Positions 45,797-55,824 of a stretch of 64,000 nucleotides of DNA are shown piece after piece. Each line of letters starts with the position of its first letter. Within the stretch, counting starts at the first letter, position 1. Below the pieces are notes generated by a model. The model did not search any database, was not told the DNA's origin, and saw nothing but the letters and a program-made list of their open reading frames with translations. This stretch comes from CAYFZO01 sp965226235 (lineage in GTDB: Bacteria > Pseudomonadota > Gammaproteobacteria > Poriferisulfidales > Oxydemutatoraceae): the NCBI GenBank assembly GCA_965226235.1, contig OZ245335.1, forward strand, positions 992,001 through 1,056,000, written 5' to 3'. A program made the translations under genes and the position numbers.

Positions 45797-46774
45797 TCAA
45801 GGCACCGCGATGCGAGCGAGCAACTCGGACACGACCCTGTCAGGCGTGATTCCTTCAGCTTCGGCTTCATAGTTCAGGATCAAGCGATGGCGCAATACAT
45901 CGGCGCATACCGCCTGCACATCCGCGGGCGAAACGAAATCATTCCCGGCAAGCCACGCGTGCGCCCGCGAACAGCGATCGAGGGCAATCGTCGCGCGCGG
46001 ACTCCCCCCATATTGCAGCCAACCTGCGAGATCGTCCCCGTACGCTTCAGGGCTACGCGTCGCCAATACCAGTTGCAGTAAATAACGCTCGACTTCCTCG
46101 GCCATGTGCAACTCCAGGGTTTCAAGACGCGCGGCAAAAATTTCCCGCTGGCCCACCTGGACCCGCTCGGTGTCTTCCTGGGCGTGGGCGGTGGCGGCCT
46201 GCATATCTTCGCTACGCACAAGCCGCAGTATCGCCTGCTCATGGACCGCGTCAGGGTAGTCGACTTTCACGTGCATCAAGAAGCGATCGAGTTGCGCCTC
46301 AGGCAGCGGGTAAGTCCCTTCCTGCTCGATCGGATTCTGTGTCGCCATAACCAGAAACAGATCAAACAGGGGATAAGTCCTGCCCCCTACGGTAATCTGC
46401 CTTTCGGCCATCGCTTCAAGCAAGGCCGACTGCACTTTCGCCGGCGCCCGGTTGACCTCATCGACGAGCACCAGGTTGTGAAACAGGGGGCCTTTCTGAA
46501 ATTTGAACTCGCTTGCCTGTGGCAAATACACTTCAGTGCCGGTAAGGTCCGCCGGCAATAAATCGGGGGTAAACTGGATCCGCTGAAAATCACATTCGAG
46601 CGCATCGCCCAGCACCTTGATCGCCCGGGTCTTGGCGAGACCCGGCGCACCCTCGACCAACAGGTGCCCATCGGCCAGCAATGCGATCAGTAACCGATCG
46701 ACAAGCCCCGATTGGCCAATGATGCGCCCTTCGACATAAGCCCTGATGTCGCGGATGCCAGATTGTTCATACAT
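45797..46774 (-). CDS. MoxR-family AAA+ ATPase
   Basis: A 325-residue AAA+ chaperone-like ATPase: Walker A EGAPGLAKT, Walker B LVLVDEVNRAP, sensor 1 MATQNPIEQEG, and the lid with GGSPRATIALDR. First gene of the Bat block. It begins only 11 bases after the fba stop on the same strand, implying transcription from the upstream glycolytic operon as well as, or instead of, a promoter of its own. Confidence 0.93.
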   Translation of the reverse strand: MYEQSGIRDIRAYVEGRIIGQSGLVDRLLIALLADGHLLVEGAPGLAKTRAIKVLGDALECDFQRIQFTPDLLPADLTGTEVYLPQASEFKFQKGPLFHNLVLVDEVNRAPAKVQSALLEAMAERQITVGGRTYPLFDLFLVMATQNPIEQEGTYPLPEAQLDRFLMHVKVDYPDAVHEQAILRLVRSEDMQAATAHAQEDTERVQVGQREIFAARLETLELHMAEEVERYLLQLVLATRSPEAYGDDLAGWLQYGGSPRATIALDRCSRAHAWLAGNDFVSPADVQAVCADVLRHRLILNYEAEAEGITPDRVVSELLARIAVP

Positions 46775-46785
46775 GGACGCCTCGC

Positions 46786-47820
46786 TTATGCCTCATGGTG
46801 TTCCATCTGCGTGGAATACGCGCCGGTAGAAGCAGCACCGTTGAGGCGGGCGCGCTTGACGATCGCTCGTTGCGCCGCCGAAACATTTGCCGGATTGCCC
46901 TTCCAGATCTTCAGCGCCTGCTGTTGTAGCGCGCGTCCGTACGAAAAGCTGACACGCCACTTGATCTCACCGGATTCTCGGCCCAGTTGATTGATCGCAT
47001 TGAGGTTGGCGGTGGCGATCTCGTCGCTCATGCCACCGGACAGAAAAGCGATGCCGGGTACCGAGAACGGAACGCTGTTGTGCAGGCATTGCAGGGTCAT
47101 ACGTGCCACTTCCGCGGCATCCGCCTGCCGAGGACAGTCGCTTCCTGAAACCACCATGTTCGGCTTGAGCACGATCCCGCTCAACTCGACCCCCTGGGCA
47201 ATGAGTTCCCGAAACGTCGCGCGCTGGGCATGCTCGGTCACTTCATAGCAACGCGCGATCGAGTGCACGCCGTCCATCAAGACCTCGGGCTCGACGATCG
47301 GCACGATATCTGCCTCCTGGCACAACGCCGCATAACGTGCGAGCGCGTGTGCATTGGCGTCTACACAAGCGACCGATGGCAACGAATCGTCGATGGCGAT
47401 TACCGCCCGCCACTTCGCAAAGCGCGCGCCAAGATCGCGGTACTCCTGGAGGCGTTCGCGCAGGCCATCAAGCCCCTCGGTGATTTTTCCCCCAGGGTGG
47501 CCAGCCAGAAGGCTGGCCCCCTTGTCCACCTTGATACCGGGGATGATGCCCGCGTCCTCCAGGTATCGAGGAAACGCAACACCTTCGATCGTATCCTGGC
47601 GCAGGGTTTCGTCAAACAAAATGGCCGCGGCAATGAAATTACTCAGGCCCGGTGCCGTAACCAACATGCTGCGGTATTCCCTGCGATTTTCCTCGGTGCA
47701 TTCGACACCGATCGAAGCAAAGCGCTTCCGGCAGGTCGGATCGCTCTCATCCATAGCGAGAATACCCTTGCCGGAATCCACCATGCTCCGCGCCGTACTC
47801 TGCAACACATCAACCTTCAT
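46786..47820 (-). CDS. Fructose-bisphosphate aldolase, class I
   Basis: A 344-residue Schiff-base aldolase of the classical (vertebrate-like) class I family: GKGILAMDESDPTCRKRF, GIVPG-like GIIPGIKVDKG, IVEPEVLMDG, the Schiff-base Lys in IVLKPNMV and FLSGGMSDE. It works in glycolysis/gluconeogenesis or the RuMP/Calvin regeneration reactions with the adjacent tkt, gap, pgk and pyk. Confidence 0.92.
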   Translation of the reverse strand: MKVDVLQSTARSMVDSGKGILAMDESDPTCRKRFASIGVECTEENRREYRSMLVTAPGLSNFIAAAILFDETLRQDTIEGVAFPRYLEDAGIIPGIKVDKGASLLAGHPGGKITEGLDGLRERLQEYRDLGARFAKWRAVIAIDDSLPSVACVDANAHALARYAALCQEADIVPIVEPEVLMDGVHSIARCYEVTEHAQRATFRELIAQGVELSGIVLKPNMVVSGSDCPRQADAAEVARMTLQCLHNSVPFSVPGIAFLSGGMSDEIATANLNAINQLGRESGEIKWRVSFSYGRALQQQALKIWKGNPANVSAAQRAIVKRARLNGAASTGAYSTQMEHHEA

Positions 47821-47938
47821 GCTTCATCCTCCTGGTTTCAAACATCGCCACCGTAGCAAACGGCTGCTTTGAAAAACAACCACCTTCCACGGCAGAAAAC
47901 CGCTGGCAGACATCACGTGCTCCCAATGCGCCGCCACC

Positions 47939-49414
47939 TCACTCGGTCTGTGCATCCTCTACCAAGGCGCCTACTTTCACGACTTTCATGGCGTTGGTAC
48001 CGCCATGAACCCCCATCAAATCGCCCTTGGTAATAATGACCAGGTCGCCGTCGGACACCGCGCGGCACTTCTTGAGCACCTTGATCGCGGCGACATTGAT
48101 CTGTTGATGCGAACGCCCCTCGCTGTCCAGCGCCCCGGGATAAACCCCGCGGTACAAGGTTACCTTCCGTCGGGTCTCGACGTGCGCGGTCAACGCGTAG
48201 ATCGGGATGAACGAATCCTCCCGCGACATCCACAGCGCGGACGAGCCGGATTCGGTCAAAGCCGCGATCGCGGCGACCTTGAGGTTATGCCCGGTATCAA
48301 TCGCCGCTGCCGCGATTGCCCGATCGATTCTTTCGGTAGAAAACACCACCCGGTCGCTCTTGGCGGCAAACTCATTGCCGGCTTCCGCGCCACGACAAAC
48401 CCGACTCATCGCCTTGACCGCGGCCGCAGGGTGTTTGCCCACCGCGGTCTCCCCCGACAGCATCACCGCATCGGTGCCGTCGAGTACCGCGTTGGCAACG
48501 TCGGATATTTCAGCGCGGGTCGGCACCGGACTGTCTATCATCGACTGCATCATCTCGGTTGCGGTAATCGCGATCTTGTCCTGTGCGCATGCCCGCTTGA
48601 TAAGATGTTTCTGCACGGCGGTCAGGCGTGCATCACCGATTTCAAGACTCAGGTCTCCGCGCGCAATCATGATGCCGTCAGAGACCTCCATGATCTCATC
48701 GATGGTATGCAGTGCCTCGGCCCGCTCGATCTTGGCAATGATGCCGGCTTTCGACCCCCCGTCGCGCAACAGCCCCTTGGCATGTTTCAGATCCTCGGCG
48801 TTGCGCGGAAACGAAACCGCCAGATAATCGATTCCCATCCTGATAGCCAGCTTGACGTCTTCGTGGTCCTTCGCGGTGATCGAAGGCGCAGACAACCCCC
48901 CTCCCCGGCGATTGATTCCCTTGTTGTCCGACAGGATGTTTGGCTGCGTGACGACGCAGACGATACCGCTCTGATCCGAAGAAACAACCTCCATCAGCAC
49001 GCGCCCATCGTCCAGCACAAGTTCATCACCGGCCTTGACGTCCTTGTACAGATCGGCGTATGTCAGCCCGGCGCGCTCCGCATTCCCCGCGCCTTGTCCA
49101 AGGCTGGGATCAAGGGTAAATGTCTGCCCTTCCCTGAGTGTCACCTGCCCTTCGGCAAAGCGTCCGAGACGAATTTTCGGCCCTTGCAGATCACCGATCA
49201 CCCCGAGGTAGTAGCGCATGCGCTTCGAAACGTCCCGCACGATCTTCACCCGACGCAGATGGTCTTCAGGCTTGCCGTGTGAAAAATTCACCCGCACCGC
49301 ATCGACACCGGCACGAAGCAACTCGGTGATGGTCTTTTCGTCGTCCGTTGCCGGGCCCAGCGTCGCGATAATCTTGGTGCGGCGCGGCAACCCGGTGGTG
49401 CGTATCTCGGTCAT
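47939..49414 (-). CDS. pyk: Pyruvate kinase
   Basis: A 491-residue enzyme converting PEP and ADP to pyruvate and ATP. RRTKIIATLGPAT, VNFSHG, DLQGPKIRLG, the catalytic region IIAKIERAEAL, MIARGDLSLEIG (more usually MVARGDLGVE) and ITATEMMQSMI are visible. Its ATG overlaps the pgk stop (ATGA), indicating translational coupling. A 118-base gap without a recognisable hairpin separates it from fba. Confidence 0.94.
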   Translation of the reverse strand: MTEIRTTGLPRRTKIIATLGPATDDEKTITELLRAGVDAVRVNFSHGKPEDHLRRVKIVRDVSKRMRYYLGVIGDLQGPKIRLGRFAEGQVTLREGQTFTLDPSLGQGAGNAERAGLTYADLYKDVKAGDELVLDDGRVLMEVVSSDQSGIVCVVTQPNILSDNKGINRRGGGLSAPSITAKDHEDVKLAIRMGIDYLAVSFPRNAEDLKHAKGLLRDGGSKAGIIAKIERAEALHTIDEIMEVSDGIMIARGDLSLEIGDARLTAVQKHLIKRACAQDKIAITATEMMQSMIDSPVPTRAEISDVANAVLDGTDAVMLSGETAVGKHPAAAVKAMSRVCRGAEAGNEFAAKSDRVVFSTERIDRAIAAAAIDTGHNLKVAAIAALTESGSSALWMSREDSFIPIYALTAHVETRRKVTLYRGVYPGALDSEGRSHQQINVAAIKVLKKCRAVSDGDLVIITKGDLMGVHGGTNAMKVVKVGALVEDAQTE

Positions 49415-50619
49415 CCTGCAGCCCGGCCCCGTAGCGCGGCGATAGCAGGCAGATCACCTTTCTCCACCAACTCAAGCATCGCCCCTCCGCCGGTGGAAAC
49501 ATGTGATATGTCATCCTCTACTCCAAACTGCGTCACTGCCGCCAGCGTCTCCCCTCCACCCACGAGCGAGTACGCGGAGCTTCTCGCAACCGCCGTCGCC
49601 AGGGCGCGGGTACCTTCCGCGAAGGGGGGTTGCTCGAAAACGCCAACCGGACCGTTCCACAGGATCGTCCCGGCCCCCATGACGACACGCTGGATACGCT
49701 GGCAGGTAGATGGACCAATATCAAGAATCATCTCACCTTCCGGTACTTCCCCGACACGACGAACCACCGCATCGCAACTGTCCGGGGATCGGGCGCAAAC
49801 CACGTCATCAGGCAGTAGCAACTGCGCCTTGCGAGCCCGCAAGCTCTCCTGCAGGCGTACAGCGTCGCCAATTCCACCCGGCTCGTGCAACGAAGCACCG
49901 ACACTGTACCCCGCTGCCGCCAGCAAGGTATTCGCGATGCCTCCACCCGGCACCAGACAGTCCACCTTGCGACACAGGCTCTCGAGCATACCGAGCTTGG
50001 TAGATACTTTCGAACCACCGACGATCGCGACCAAGGGGCGACAAACCCCGTTGACGACACGCGAGACCGACTCGATTTCAGCGCATAACAAGGGACCCGC
50101 GCAAGCGGTTTCAGCCACCTCGATCACGCCGCAGGTAGAAGCATGACAGCGATGGGCACAACCGAAGGCATCCATGACAAACACGTCACACAAGGATGCC
50201 AGTCGCCGCGCGAGTTCGGGATCATTCTCCTTCTCCCCGTGGTTGAAACGGATATTCTCGAGGAGCACCACCTCTCCCGGCGAGCCCCGCCCCGGTTCGG
50301 CAAGCGACGCAAACCGCACCGGATTGCCCAACAGGCGCGCAAGACGATGTGCAACCGGCTCGAGCGAGAAATCAGGCTGGCAGCGACCTGCTTCCGGCCT
50401 GCCCAAATGCGATACCAGCGTCACCGACGCCCCTGCATCAAGCGCGCTGCGAATCGTCGGCACGCTGGCATGAATGCGCCGGTCGCAAGCCACGCTACCG
50501 CCCTGCATGGGTACGTTGAAATCGACGCGCATCAGCACCCGTCGTCCGGGGAGCGGCACCTCCTCCATACGTAAAAACCCAAAGTCGCAAGCGGGTGACG
50601 AAAGCATGACGGCGCTCAT
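49411..50619 (-). CDS. pgk: Phosphoglycerate kinase
   Basis: A 402-residue kinase from the ATG at 50619, which overlaps the gap stop (TAATG). VLMRVDFNVP, SHLGRPEAG, VLLENIRF, IVGGSKVSTKLG, WNGPVGVFE and the C-terminal GGGETLAAV and STGGGAMLEL motifs are present. The N-terminus has about 15 residues before the usual first strand. The frame remaining open upstream to 50673 lies inside gap and is not used. Confidence 0.93.
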   Translation of the reverse strand: MSAVMLSSPACDFGFLRMEEVPLPGRRVLMRVDFNVPMQGGSVACDRRIHASVPTIRSALDAGASVTLVSHLGRPEAGRCQPDFSLEPVAHRLARLLGNPVRFASLAEPGRGSPGEVVLLENIRFNHGEKENDPELARRLASLCDVFVMDAFGCAHRCHASTCGVIEVAETACAGPLLCAEIESVSRVVNGVCRPLVAIVGGSKVSTKLGMLESLCRKVDCLVPGGGIANTLLAAAGYSVGASLHEPGGIGDAVRLQESLRARKAQLLLPDDVVCARSPDSCDAVVRRVGEVPEGEMILDIGPSTCQRIQRVVMGAGTILWNGPVGVFEQPPFAEGTRALATAVARSSAYSLVGGGETLAAVTQFGVEDDISHVSTGGGAMLELVEKGDLPAIAALRGRAAG

Positions 50620-51626
50620 TACAGCCTCCCCAGTACCCGGGACACGTCCAGCATGCGGTGGGAATAAGCCCACTCGTTGTCATACCACGCACCGATTTTG
50701 ACCAGGGTGCCCTGCATCACATGGGTCAGGGTCGCGTCATACACTGCCGAGGCAGTGCTGTGGTTGTAGTCCATCGACACCAGGGGCGTTTCGCTGAACT
50801 CGATGATGTTTCTGAAATCTCCGGCCGCAGCCGAGCGCATCGCTGTGTTGACCTCATCCTCGCTGGTCGCCCTCGACGCCGTAAAAGACAGATCCACCAA
50901 GGATACGTTGATCGTTGGAACCCGCAACGCGTGACCGTGCAATTTACCCGCGAGCTCCGGCAACACCAGCCCAACCGCCCTGGCCGCACCTGTTTTGGTC
51001 GGGATGATCGAACTGGTCGCCGAGCGCGCCCGGCGAAGGTCCTTGTGATTGGTATCTATGAGCACCTGATCGTTGGTATAGGAGTGGACCGTCGTCAATA
51101 ACCCACATTCTACGCCGACACACCCTTGCAACACCTTGACCACGGGAGCAAGACAATTGGTCGTGCACGAAGCGTTGGAGACGATGGCGTGCTCTGGCTT
51201 GAGAATCGAATGGTTGACACCGTAGACAACCGTCGCGTCGATGTCGGTTCCCGGCGCAGACAGCAACACCTTGCGCGCGCCGGCGGCAAGGTGCGAAGCT
51301 GCCCGTTCACGGGTGTTGAATTTACCGGTGCATTCAAGCAACACATCGATACCCAGTGCACCCCATGGCAACTCGCCTGGAGATCCACCCTGCAAATAAC
51401 GAATCCTGTCGCCGTTGACCAGCAAATCCCTGCCTTCGACGCTGATGTCGAAAGCGCAACGCCCATGGGTCGTGTCATAGCGGGTCAGATGCACCGCGGT
51501 ATCGATATCGGCGCGGTTATTGACCGCCACCAGCCTGATGTCCCTGCCTTGATCGGATTCATACAGCACCCGCAATATATTGCGTCCGATCCGGCCATAC
51601 CCATTGATTGCAACCTTAATTGTCAT
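50619..51626 (-). CDS. gap: Glyceraldehyde-3-phosphate dehydrogenase
   Basis: A 335-residue dehydrogenase: VAINGYGRIGRNILR at the N-terminus, catalytic Cys in SNASCTTNCLAP, TVHSYTNDQ and the C-terminal WYDNEWAYSHRM. An acidic or NADP-specific residue preference is not decided from the Rossmann loop. The ATG at 51626 gives the standard N-terminus; a GTG nine bases upstream is possible. Confidence 0.94.
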   Translation of the reverse strand: MTIKVAINGYGRIGRNILRVLYESDQGRDIRLVAVNNRADIDTAVHLTRYDTTHGRCAFDISVEGRDLLVNGDRIRYLQGGSPGELPWGALGIDVLLECTGKFNTRERAASHLAAGARKVLLSAPGTDIDATVVYGVNHSILKPEHAIVSNASCTTNCLAPVVKVLQGCVGVECGLLTTVHSYTNDQVLIDTNHKDLRRARSATSSIIPTKTGAARAVGLVLPELAGKLHGHALRVPTINVSLVDLSFTASRATSEDEVNTAMRSAAAGDFRNIIEFSETPLVSMDYNHSTASAVYDATLTHVMQGTLVKIGAWYDNEWAYSHRMLDVSRVLGRL

Positions 51627-51662
51627 TTCTTCCACGCAACAATAACCAACAACACAAGCCTC

Positions 51663-53669
51663 TCACCCCAGCATCTCGCCAGCCACCTGTGCGATCCGCT
51701 CCATGGTAAACCCGAAGTGCTTGAAGAGCGCGCCACCCGGTGCCGATTCGCCGTAGCCTTCCATGCCGAAGACCCGGCCATCGGAACCCGCATATTTATA
51801 CCACCAGTCGGCAGCCGCCGCTTCGACCACGAGGCGTCGAACCCCCGGTGGTAAAACCGACTGGCGGTACATCTCGTCCTGGCGCTCGAACGCCTCTGCA
51901 CACGGCATGGAAACCAGGCGCACGCACCGACCATCGGCGTCAAGCTGTCCGCAGGCTTCCAGCACCATTGCCACCTCCGAACCAGTGGCGATCAAAACCA
52001 GCTCGAGTGCCCGTTGGCACTGACCCGCGTTATCGAACAACACGTACCCACCACGGGGAATATGCGCCAACTGCTCGCCGCTACGTTCCACATGCGGCAG
52101 AGACTGACGGGAAAATACCAGTGCGCTGGGTCCGTCGCGGCGTTCGATGGCGCACTTCCACGCAATCACCGATTCGACCGCGTCGCAAGGACGCCAGACA
52201 TCCAGGTTGAATATCAGACGCAATGACGACAGGTGTTCTATGGGCTGGTGCGTCGGCCCATCTTCGCCCAGCCCAATCGAATCATGGGTGTAGACCAGGA
52301 TCACGCTTCGCTTCATCAATGCCGCAAGGCGAATGGCGTTGCGCGCATAGTCGGAGAAGGTAAGAAATGTCGCGCAATAGACGCTAAACCCGCCATGCAA
52401 GTCGATCCCCGACGACATCGCCGTCATCGCAAACTCGCGTACGCCGAAATAGATGTAATTGCCATCGGCGTCTCCGGCAGAGACCCCTTTGGAGCGCGCG
52501 GTCAGGGTCGCGTTGGAAGCTGCAAGATCGGCCGAGCCCCCGAGCAACTCGGGCAGGATCTCGCCGTAGGCCACCAGCGAATTGCCCGAAGCCTTGCGCG
52601 TCGCCATGTCTTTCCCCGCCGCGTACACCGAGCCGATAAAAGCCACGGAACGCTCATCCCAATCCTCGGGCAGCGCACCACGCATCCTGCGCTTGAACTC
52701 GTCGGCAAGCCGTGGGTGGGCAGCTTCGTAGCCAGCCAGACTTGCATTCCACGCCGCCTCGAGTTCGCCGCCACGCTCGCCGGCATCCCAGCCAGCATAA
52801 ATCTCCTCGGGAACCTCGAACGGAGGATAATTCCACCCCAGCACTGCGCGCGCGCGCGCAGCCTCCTCTTCGCCCAGCGGCGAGCCGTGGCAGTCGGCGC
52901 TGCCTTGCTTGCCGGGAGAACCGAAGCCGATCACGGTTTTGCAGCACAGTATCGAAGGGCGCGAAGTTTCGGCGCGGGCCAGGTCGAACGCGCGAGCCAC
53001 GGCCTGTGCGTCGTGGCCATCGACGCCTTCGACCACGTGCCACTTGTAAGCTTCAAACCGCCCCGGCGTGTCGTCGGTGAACCAGCCTTCGACGCGTCCA
53101 TCGATCGAGACACCGTTGTCGTCATACACCAGAATCAGCTTTGACAACCCCAGGGTGCCGGCAAGCGAGCACGCCTCGTGAGATATGCCTTCCATCAAGC
53201 ATCCGTCCCCGGCAAAAACATAGGTGTAATGATCGACAATATCGAATCCGGGACGATTGAAACGCGCGGCCAGTATTTTTTCAGCCAGCGCCATGCCCAC
53301 CGCGTTGGCAAGCCCTTGCCCCAGCGGGCCGGTCGTGGTTTCAACGCCGGGCGCGCAACCGTATTCCGGGTGCCCCGGCGTACACGAATGCAGTTGGCGA
53401 AAATTACGAATCTGCTGCAGGGTCAATTCGTAGCCGCTCAGGTGCAGAAGTGCATACAACAGCATCGCAGCATGGCCATTCGACAATACAAACCGGTCGC
53501 GATCAAACCAGTCAGGGTTCGCTGGGTTATGCCGAAGGTAGTCATTCCACAGCACCTCGGCGATATCGGCCATGCCCATGGGCGCGCCCGGATGGCCGGA
53601 ATTGGCGCGCTGAACAGCATCCATGCTGAGCATGCGCACGGCGTCGGCAAGTTGTCTTCGAGATGGCAT
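51663..53669 (-). CDS. tkt: Transketolase
   Basis: A 668-residue ThDP enzyme of the pentose-phosphate, Calvin or RuMP regeneration pathways. RRQLADAVRMLSMDAV, SGHPGAPMGMA, GPLGQGLANAVG, the ThDP motif GDGCLMEGISHEA and TYVFAGDG, DSIGLGEDGPTHQP and the C-terminal GFTMERIA domain are complete. It is the first gene of the tkt-gap-pgk-pyk-fba operon and divergent from gshB. Confidence 0.95.
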   Translation of the reverse strand: MPSRRQLADAVRMLSMDAVQRANSGHPGAPMGMADIAEVLWNDYLRHNPANPDWFDRDRFVLSNGHAAMLLYALLHLSGYELTLQQIRNFRQLHSCTPGHPEYGCAPGVETTTGPLGQGLANAVGMALAEKILAARFNRPGFDIVDHYTYVFAGDGCLMEGISHEACSLAGTLGLSKLILVYDDNGVSIDGRVEGWFTDDTPGRFEAYKWHVVEGVDGHDAQAVARAFDLARAETSRPSILCCKTVIGFGSPGKQGSADCHGSPLGEEEAARARAVLGWNYPPFEVPEEIYAGWDAGERGGELEAAWNASLAGYEAAHPRLADEFKRRMRGALPEDWDERSVAFIGSVYAAGKDMATRKASGNSLVAYGEILPELLGGSADLAASNATLTARSKGVSAGDADGNYIYFGVREFAMTAMSSGIDLHGGFSVYCATFLTFSDYARNAIRLAALMKRSVILVYTHDSIGLGEDGPTHQPIEHLSSLRLIFNLDVWRPCDAVESVIAWKCAIERRDGPSALVFSRQSLPHVERSGEQLAHIPRGGYVLFDNAGQCQRALELVLIATGSEVAMVLEACGQLDADGRCVRLVSMPCAEAFERQDEMYRQSVLPPGVRRLVVEAAAADWWYKYAGSDGRVFGMEGYGESAPGGALFKHFGFTMERIAQVAGEMLG

Positions 53670-53841
53670 CGGGACAAATGCTCATTTTACCGCATGCGGA
53701 TCAACGCAACCAAACCAATCAGGTCCCGCCGCTTACCCGGTCTCTTGTCCAAACCTGATTTGCCTGATTTCTGTACAATGTCCAAAATGAAATCATCCGT
53801 TGACGGCGCCGGACGACGCCTTGCTTTGCTGGAGATAGCCC
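53670..53841. promoter_or_regulatory. Divergent tkt/gshB intergenic region
   Basis: 172 bases between divergent operons. A TACAAT hexamer at about 53775 on the gshB side could be a -10 element, without a well-spaced -35. No other structure is seen. Confidence 0.3.
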
Positions 53842-54816
53842 ATGACCGCTAGCGCGCCCCGAACGCTGGGTGTCGTAATGGATCCTATTGCGAAGATCAA
53901 ACCTGAGAAGGATACGACGCTGGGTTTGCTGGAAGCGGCCCAGCGCGACGGCTGGTCTCTCGTCTACTTCGAACCGGGCGACCTGTACCTGCGAGACGGC
54001 ATCGCCCGCGGCTACGGATGCAAACTGCATGTGGCACTCGACACCCGCGACTGGTTCCGCCTCGAAAGTTCCCGTGATCTGGCGCTCGCCGAGCTTGACG
54101 TCATGCTCATGCGCAAAGATCCGCCCATCGACATTGAGTTTCTCTATACCTGCCAGATGCTCGAATACGCGGCGGCGCACGGGACCCTGGTCGTGAACGA
54201 CCCGCGCGGGATTCGCCTGGCAAACGAAAAAATACTCACGCAACTGTTTCCCGATCTGACGCCGCCGACCTTGGTCAGCCGCAACCCGCAACACATCCTG
54301 CGCTTTCTTGAACAACACCAGGACAGCGTCATCAAACCGCTGGACAACATGGGTGGCGCGGCGGTTTTTCGCCTGCGTCACGGCGAGCAAAACACCCGCG
54401 TTATTATTGAGACCAGCACCCGCAACGGGCAGCAAACGGTCATGGTGCAATCGCTGATAGAGGCCTTTGCGGAAGGCGACAAACGCATCCTGATCATCGA
54501 CGGAAACCCGATCGCATTCGCGCTGAAGCGCGTCCCTCCCCCGGGTGAGTTACGCGCGAATCTGGTGGCGGGCGGACATGGCGAGGCCGTCGAACTCGAT
54601 GAGCGGGATTACGCAATCTGTGCCCGCATCAAACCGGAGTTGCTGAAACTGAACCTGCTGTTTGTCGGGATCGACGTCATTGGCAGATACCTGACCGAAA
54701 TCAACGTAAGCAGCCCGACCTGCCTGCGTGAACTCAACACCGCCTGCAAGCTGGACATTGGCGCACAGTTGATGAGCACAATCGCGGAACGTATCGCCCG
54801 GAGACAAACCCAGTGA
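53842..54816 (+). CDS. gshB: Glutathione synthetase
   Basis: A 324-residue ATP-grasp enzyme joining gamma-glutamylcysteine and glycine. LGVVMDPIAKIKPEKDTT at the N-terminus, LMRKDPPIDIEFLY, KPLDNMGGAAVFR, and NPIAFALKRVPPPGELRANL are diagnostic. The product feeds GrxD; the precursor gamma-glutamylcysteine is also what the EgtB/EgtC route needs. It overlaps ruvX. Confidence 0.95.
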   Translation: MTASAPRTLGVVMDPIAKIKPEKDTTLGLLEAAQRDGWSLVYFEPGDLYLRDGIARGYGCKLHVALDTRDWFRLESSRDLALAELDVMLMRKDPPIDIEFLYTCQMLEYAAAHGTLVVNDPRGIRLANEKILTQLFPDLTPPTLVSRNPQHILRFLEQHQDSVIKPLDNMGGAAVFRLRHGEQNTRVIIETSTRNGQQTVMVQSLIEAFAEGDKRILIIDGNPIAFALKRVPPPGELRANLVAGGHGEAVELDERDYAICARIKPELLKLNLLFVGIDVIGRYLTEINVSSPTCLRELNTACKLDIGAQLMSTIAERIARRQTQ

Positions 54817-55286
54817 GCACCATCATGGGATTCGACTTCGGCCTCTCACGCATCGGGATCGCCGTCGGCAGCCTCGCCAACCGACACGCCGAGACCCTGG
54901 CTGTGCTGCGGGCAAAAAACGGCCACCCCGACTGGAACGAAATCAGCAACCTGGTTGAAACCTGGCAGCCATCGACATTCGTGATCGGCGATCTGCCTCG
55001 TGGCGCACACTCACTTGAACAGACCCCCGGCTTTCGCAGGCTGGCAAAAAAAATGCTCGCCTTCCGCATATCTCTGGAAAAGCGGTTCCACCTGCCGATC
55101 GAGTTGGTCGATGAAAGCTACAGTTCCCATGAAGCGCGATGCTTGCTGAGGGAACATCGCCGCGCAGGGCGTCCGACAAAGGTACGCAAAGGCGAAATCG
55201 ACATGGTGGCTGCCGCCATCATATTGCAGTCCTGGTTGCTTGAAGCCAATCCGGGGGAAAGCACCCCGGCGGACGACCGATGCTGA
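54813..55286 (+). CDS. ruvX: Putative pre-16S rRNA nuclease (YqgF/RuvX)
   Basis: A 157-residue RNase-H-fold nuclease implicated in 16S rRNA 5' maturation. FDFGLSRIGIAVG at the N-terminus (first catalytic Asp), IGDLPRG in the middle and the C-terminal VDESYSSHEA are the active-site segments. It starts at GTG overlapping gshB and overlaps pyrR. yqgE, often between gshB and yqgF in gammaproteobacteria, is missing. Confidence 0.9.
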   Translation: MSTIMGFDFGLSRIGIAVGSLANRHAETLAVLRAKNGHPDWNEISNLVETWQPSTFVIGDLPRGAHSLEQTPGFRRLAKKMLAFRISLEKRFHLPIELVDESYSSHEARCLLREHRRAGRPTKVRKGEIDMVAAAIILQSWLLEANPGESTPADDRC

Positions 55287-55795
55287 AAAACCAGGCGATC
55301 GCGGTAGAACCGTTACTTGAAACGCTCGCGGCAGATCTCAGGGCGTTTCTGGTCGAACACGAACGCATCGATTCGCCAGTCATCATAGGCATTCACACCG
55401 GCGGCATCTGGCTGGCCGAAAGACTGCACGCCGAGCTGCGGCCGGGGACGCCGCTGGGCACGCTGAACATCAGCTTCTACCGCGACGACTTCAGCCGGAC
55501 AGGGCTGCATCCGCAGGTAGGACCTTCGAACATACCGACGCCCCTCGACAACCGGCACGTAGTCCTTGTTGATGACGTGCTGCACACCGGCAGGACCATA
55601 CGCGCGGCTCTGAACGAGATGCTTGATTACGGACGCGCGGCATCGGTTACATTGGTGATCCTGGTGGACCGTGGAGGCAGGGAACTGCCGATCTGCGCCG
55701 ACGTTCGAGGGAAAATCATGCGGCTCGCACAAGGGCAAAATATCAAGCTGCACGGCCCAGCCCCGATGGAATTGAGACTGAGTGAAAAATCATGA
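55280..55795 (+). CDS. pyrR: PyrR bifunctional protein (pyrimidine operon regulator / UPRTase)
   Basis: A 171-residue type I phosphoribosyltransferase with IGIHTGGIWLAERLH and the PRPP loop VVLVDDVLHTGRTIRAAL. In related bacteria pyrR is followed by pyrB and pyrC. Here the downstream region holds only repeats, so pyrBC are elsewhere and no attenuator can be inspected. Confidence 0.92.
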   Translation: MLKNQAIAVEPLLETLAADLRAFLVEHERIDSPVIIGIHTGGIWLAERLHAELRPGTPLGTLNISFYRDDFSRTGLHPQVGPSNIPTPLDNRHVVLVDDVLHTGRTIRAALNEMLDYGRAASVTLVILVDRGGRELPICADVRGKIMRLAQGQNIKLHGPAPMELRLSEKS

Positions 55796-55824
55796 ACGCG
55801 GGGACATTGCTGCCTGCTCCTAGC

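Noticed and set aside
48005..49282. 425-codon open frame on the + strand
   Set aside because: It lies entirely antisense to pyk, which has all catalytic motifs.
52233..53144. 303-codon open frame on the + strand
   Set aside because: Antisense to tkt and His/Arg-rich as expected from a high-GC shadow frame.
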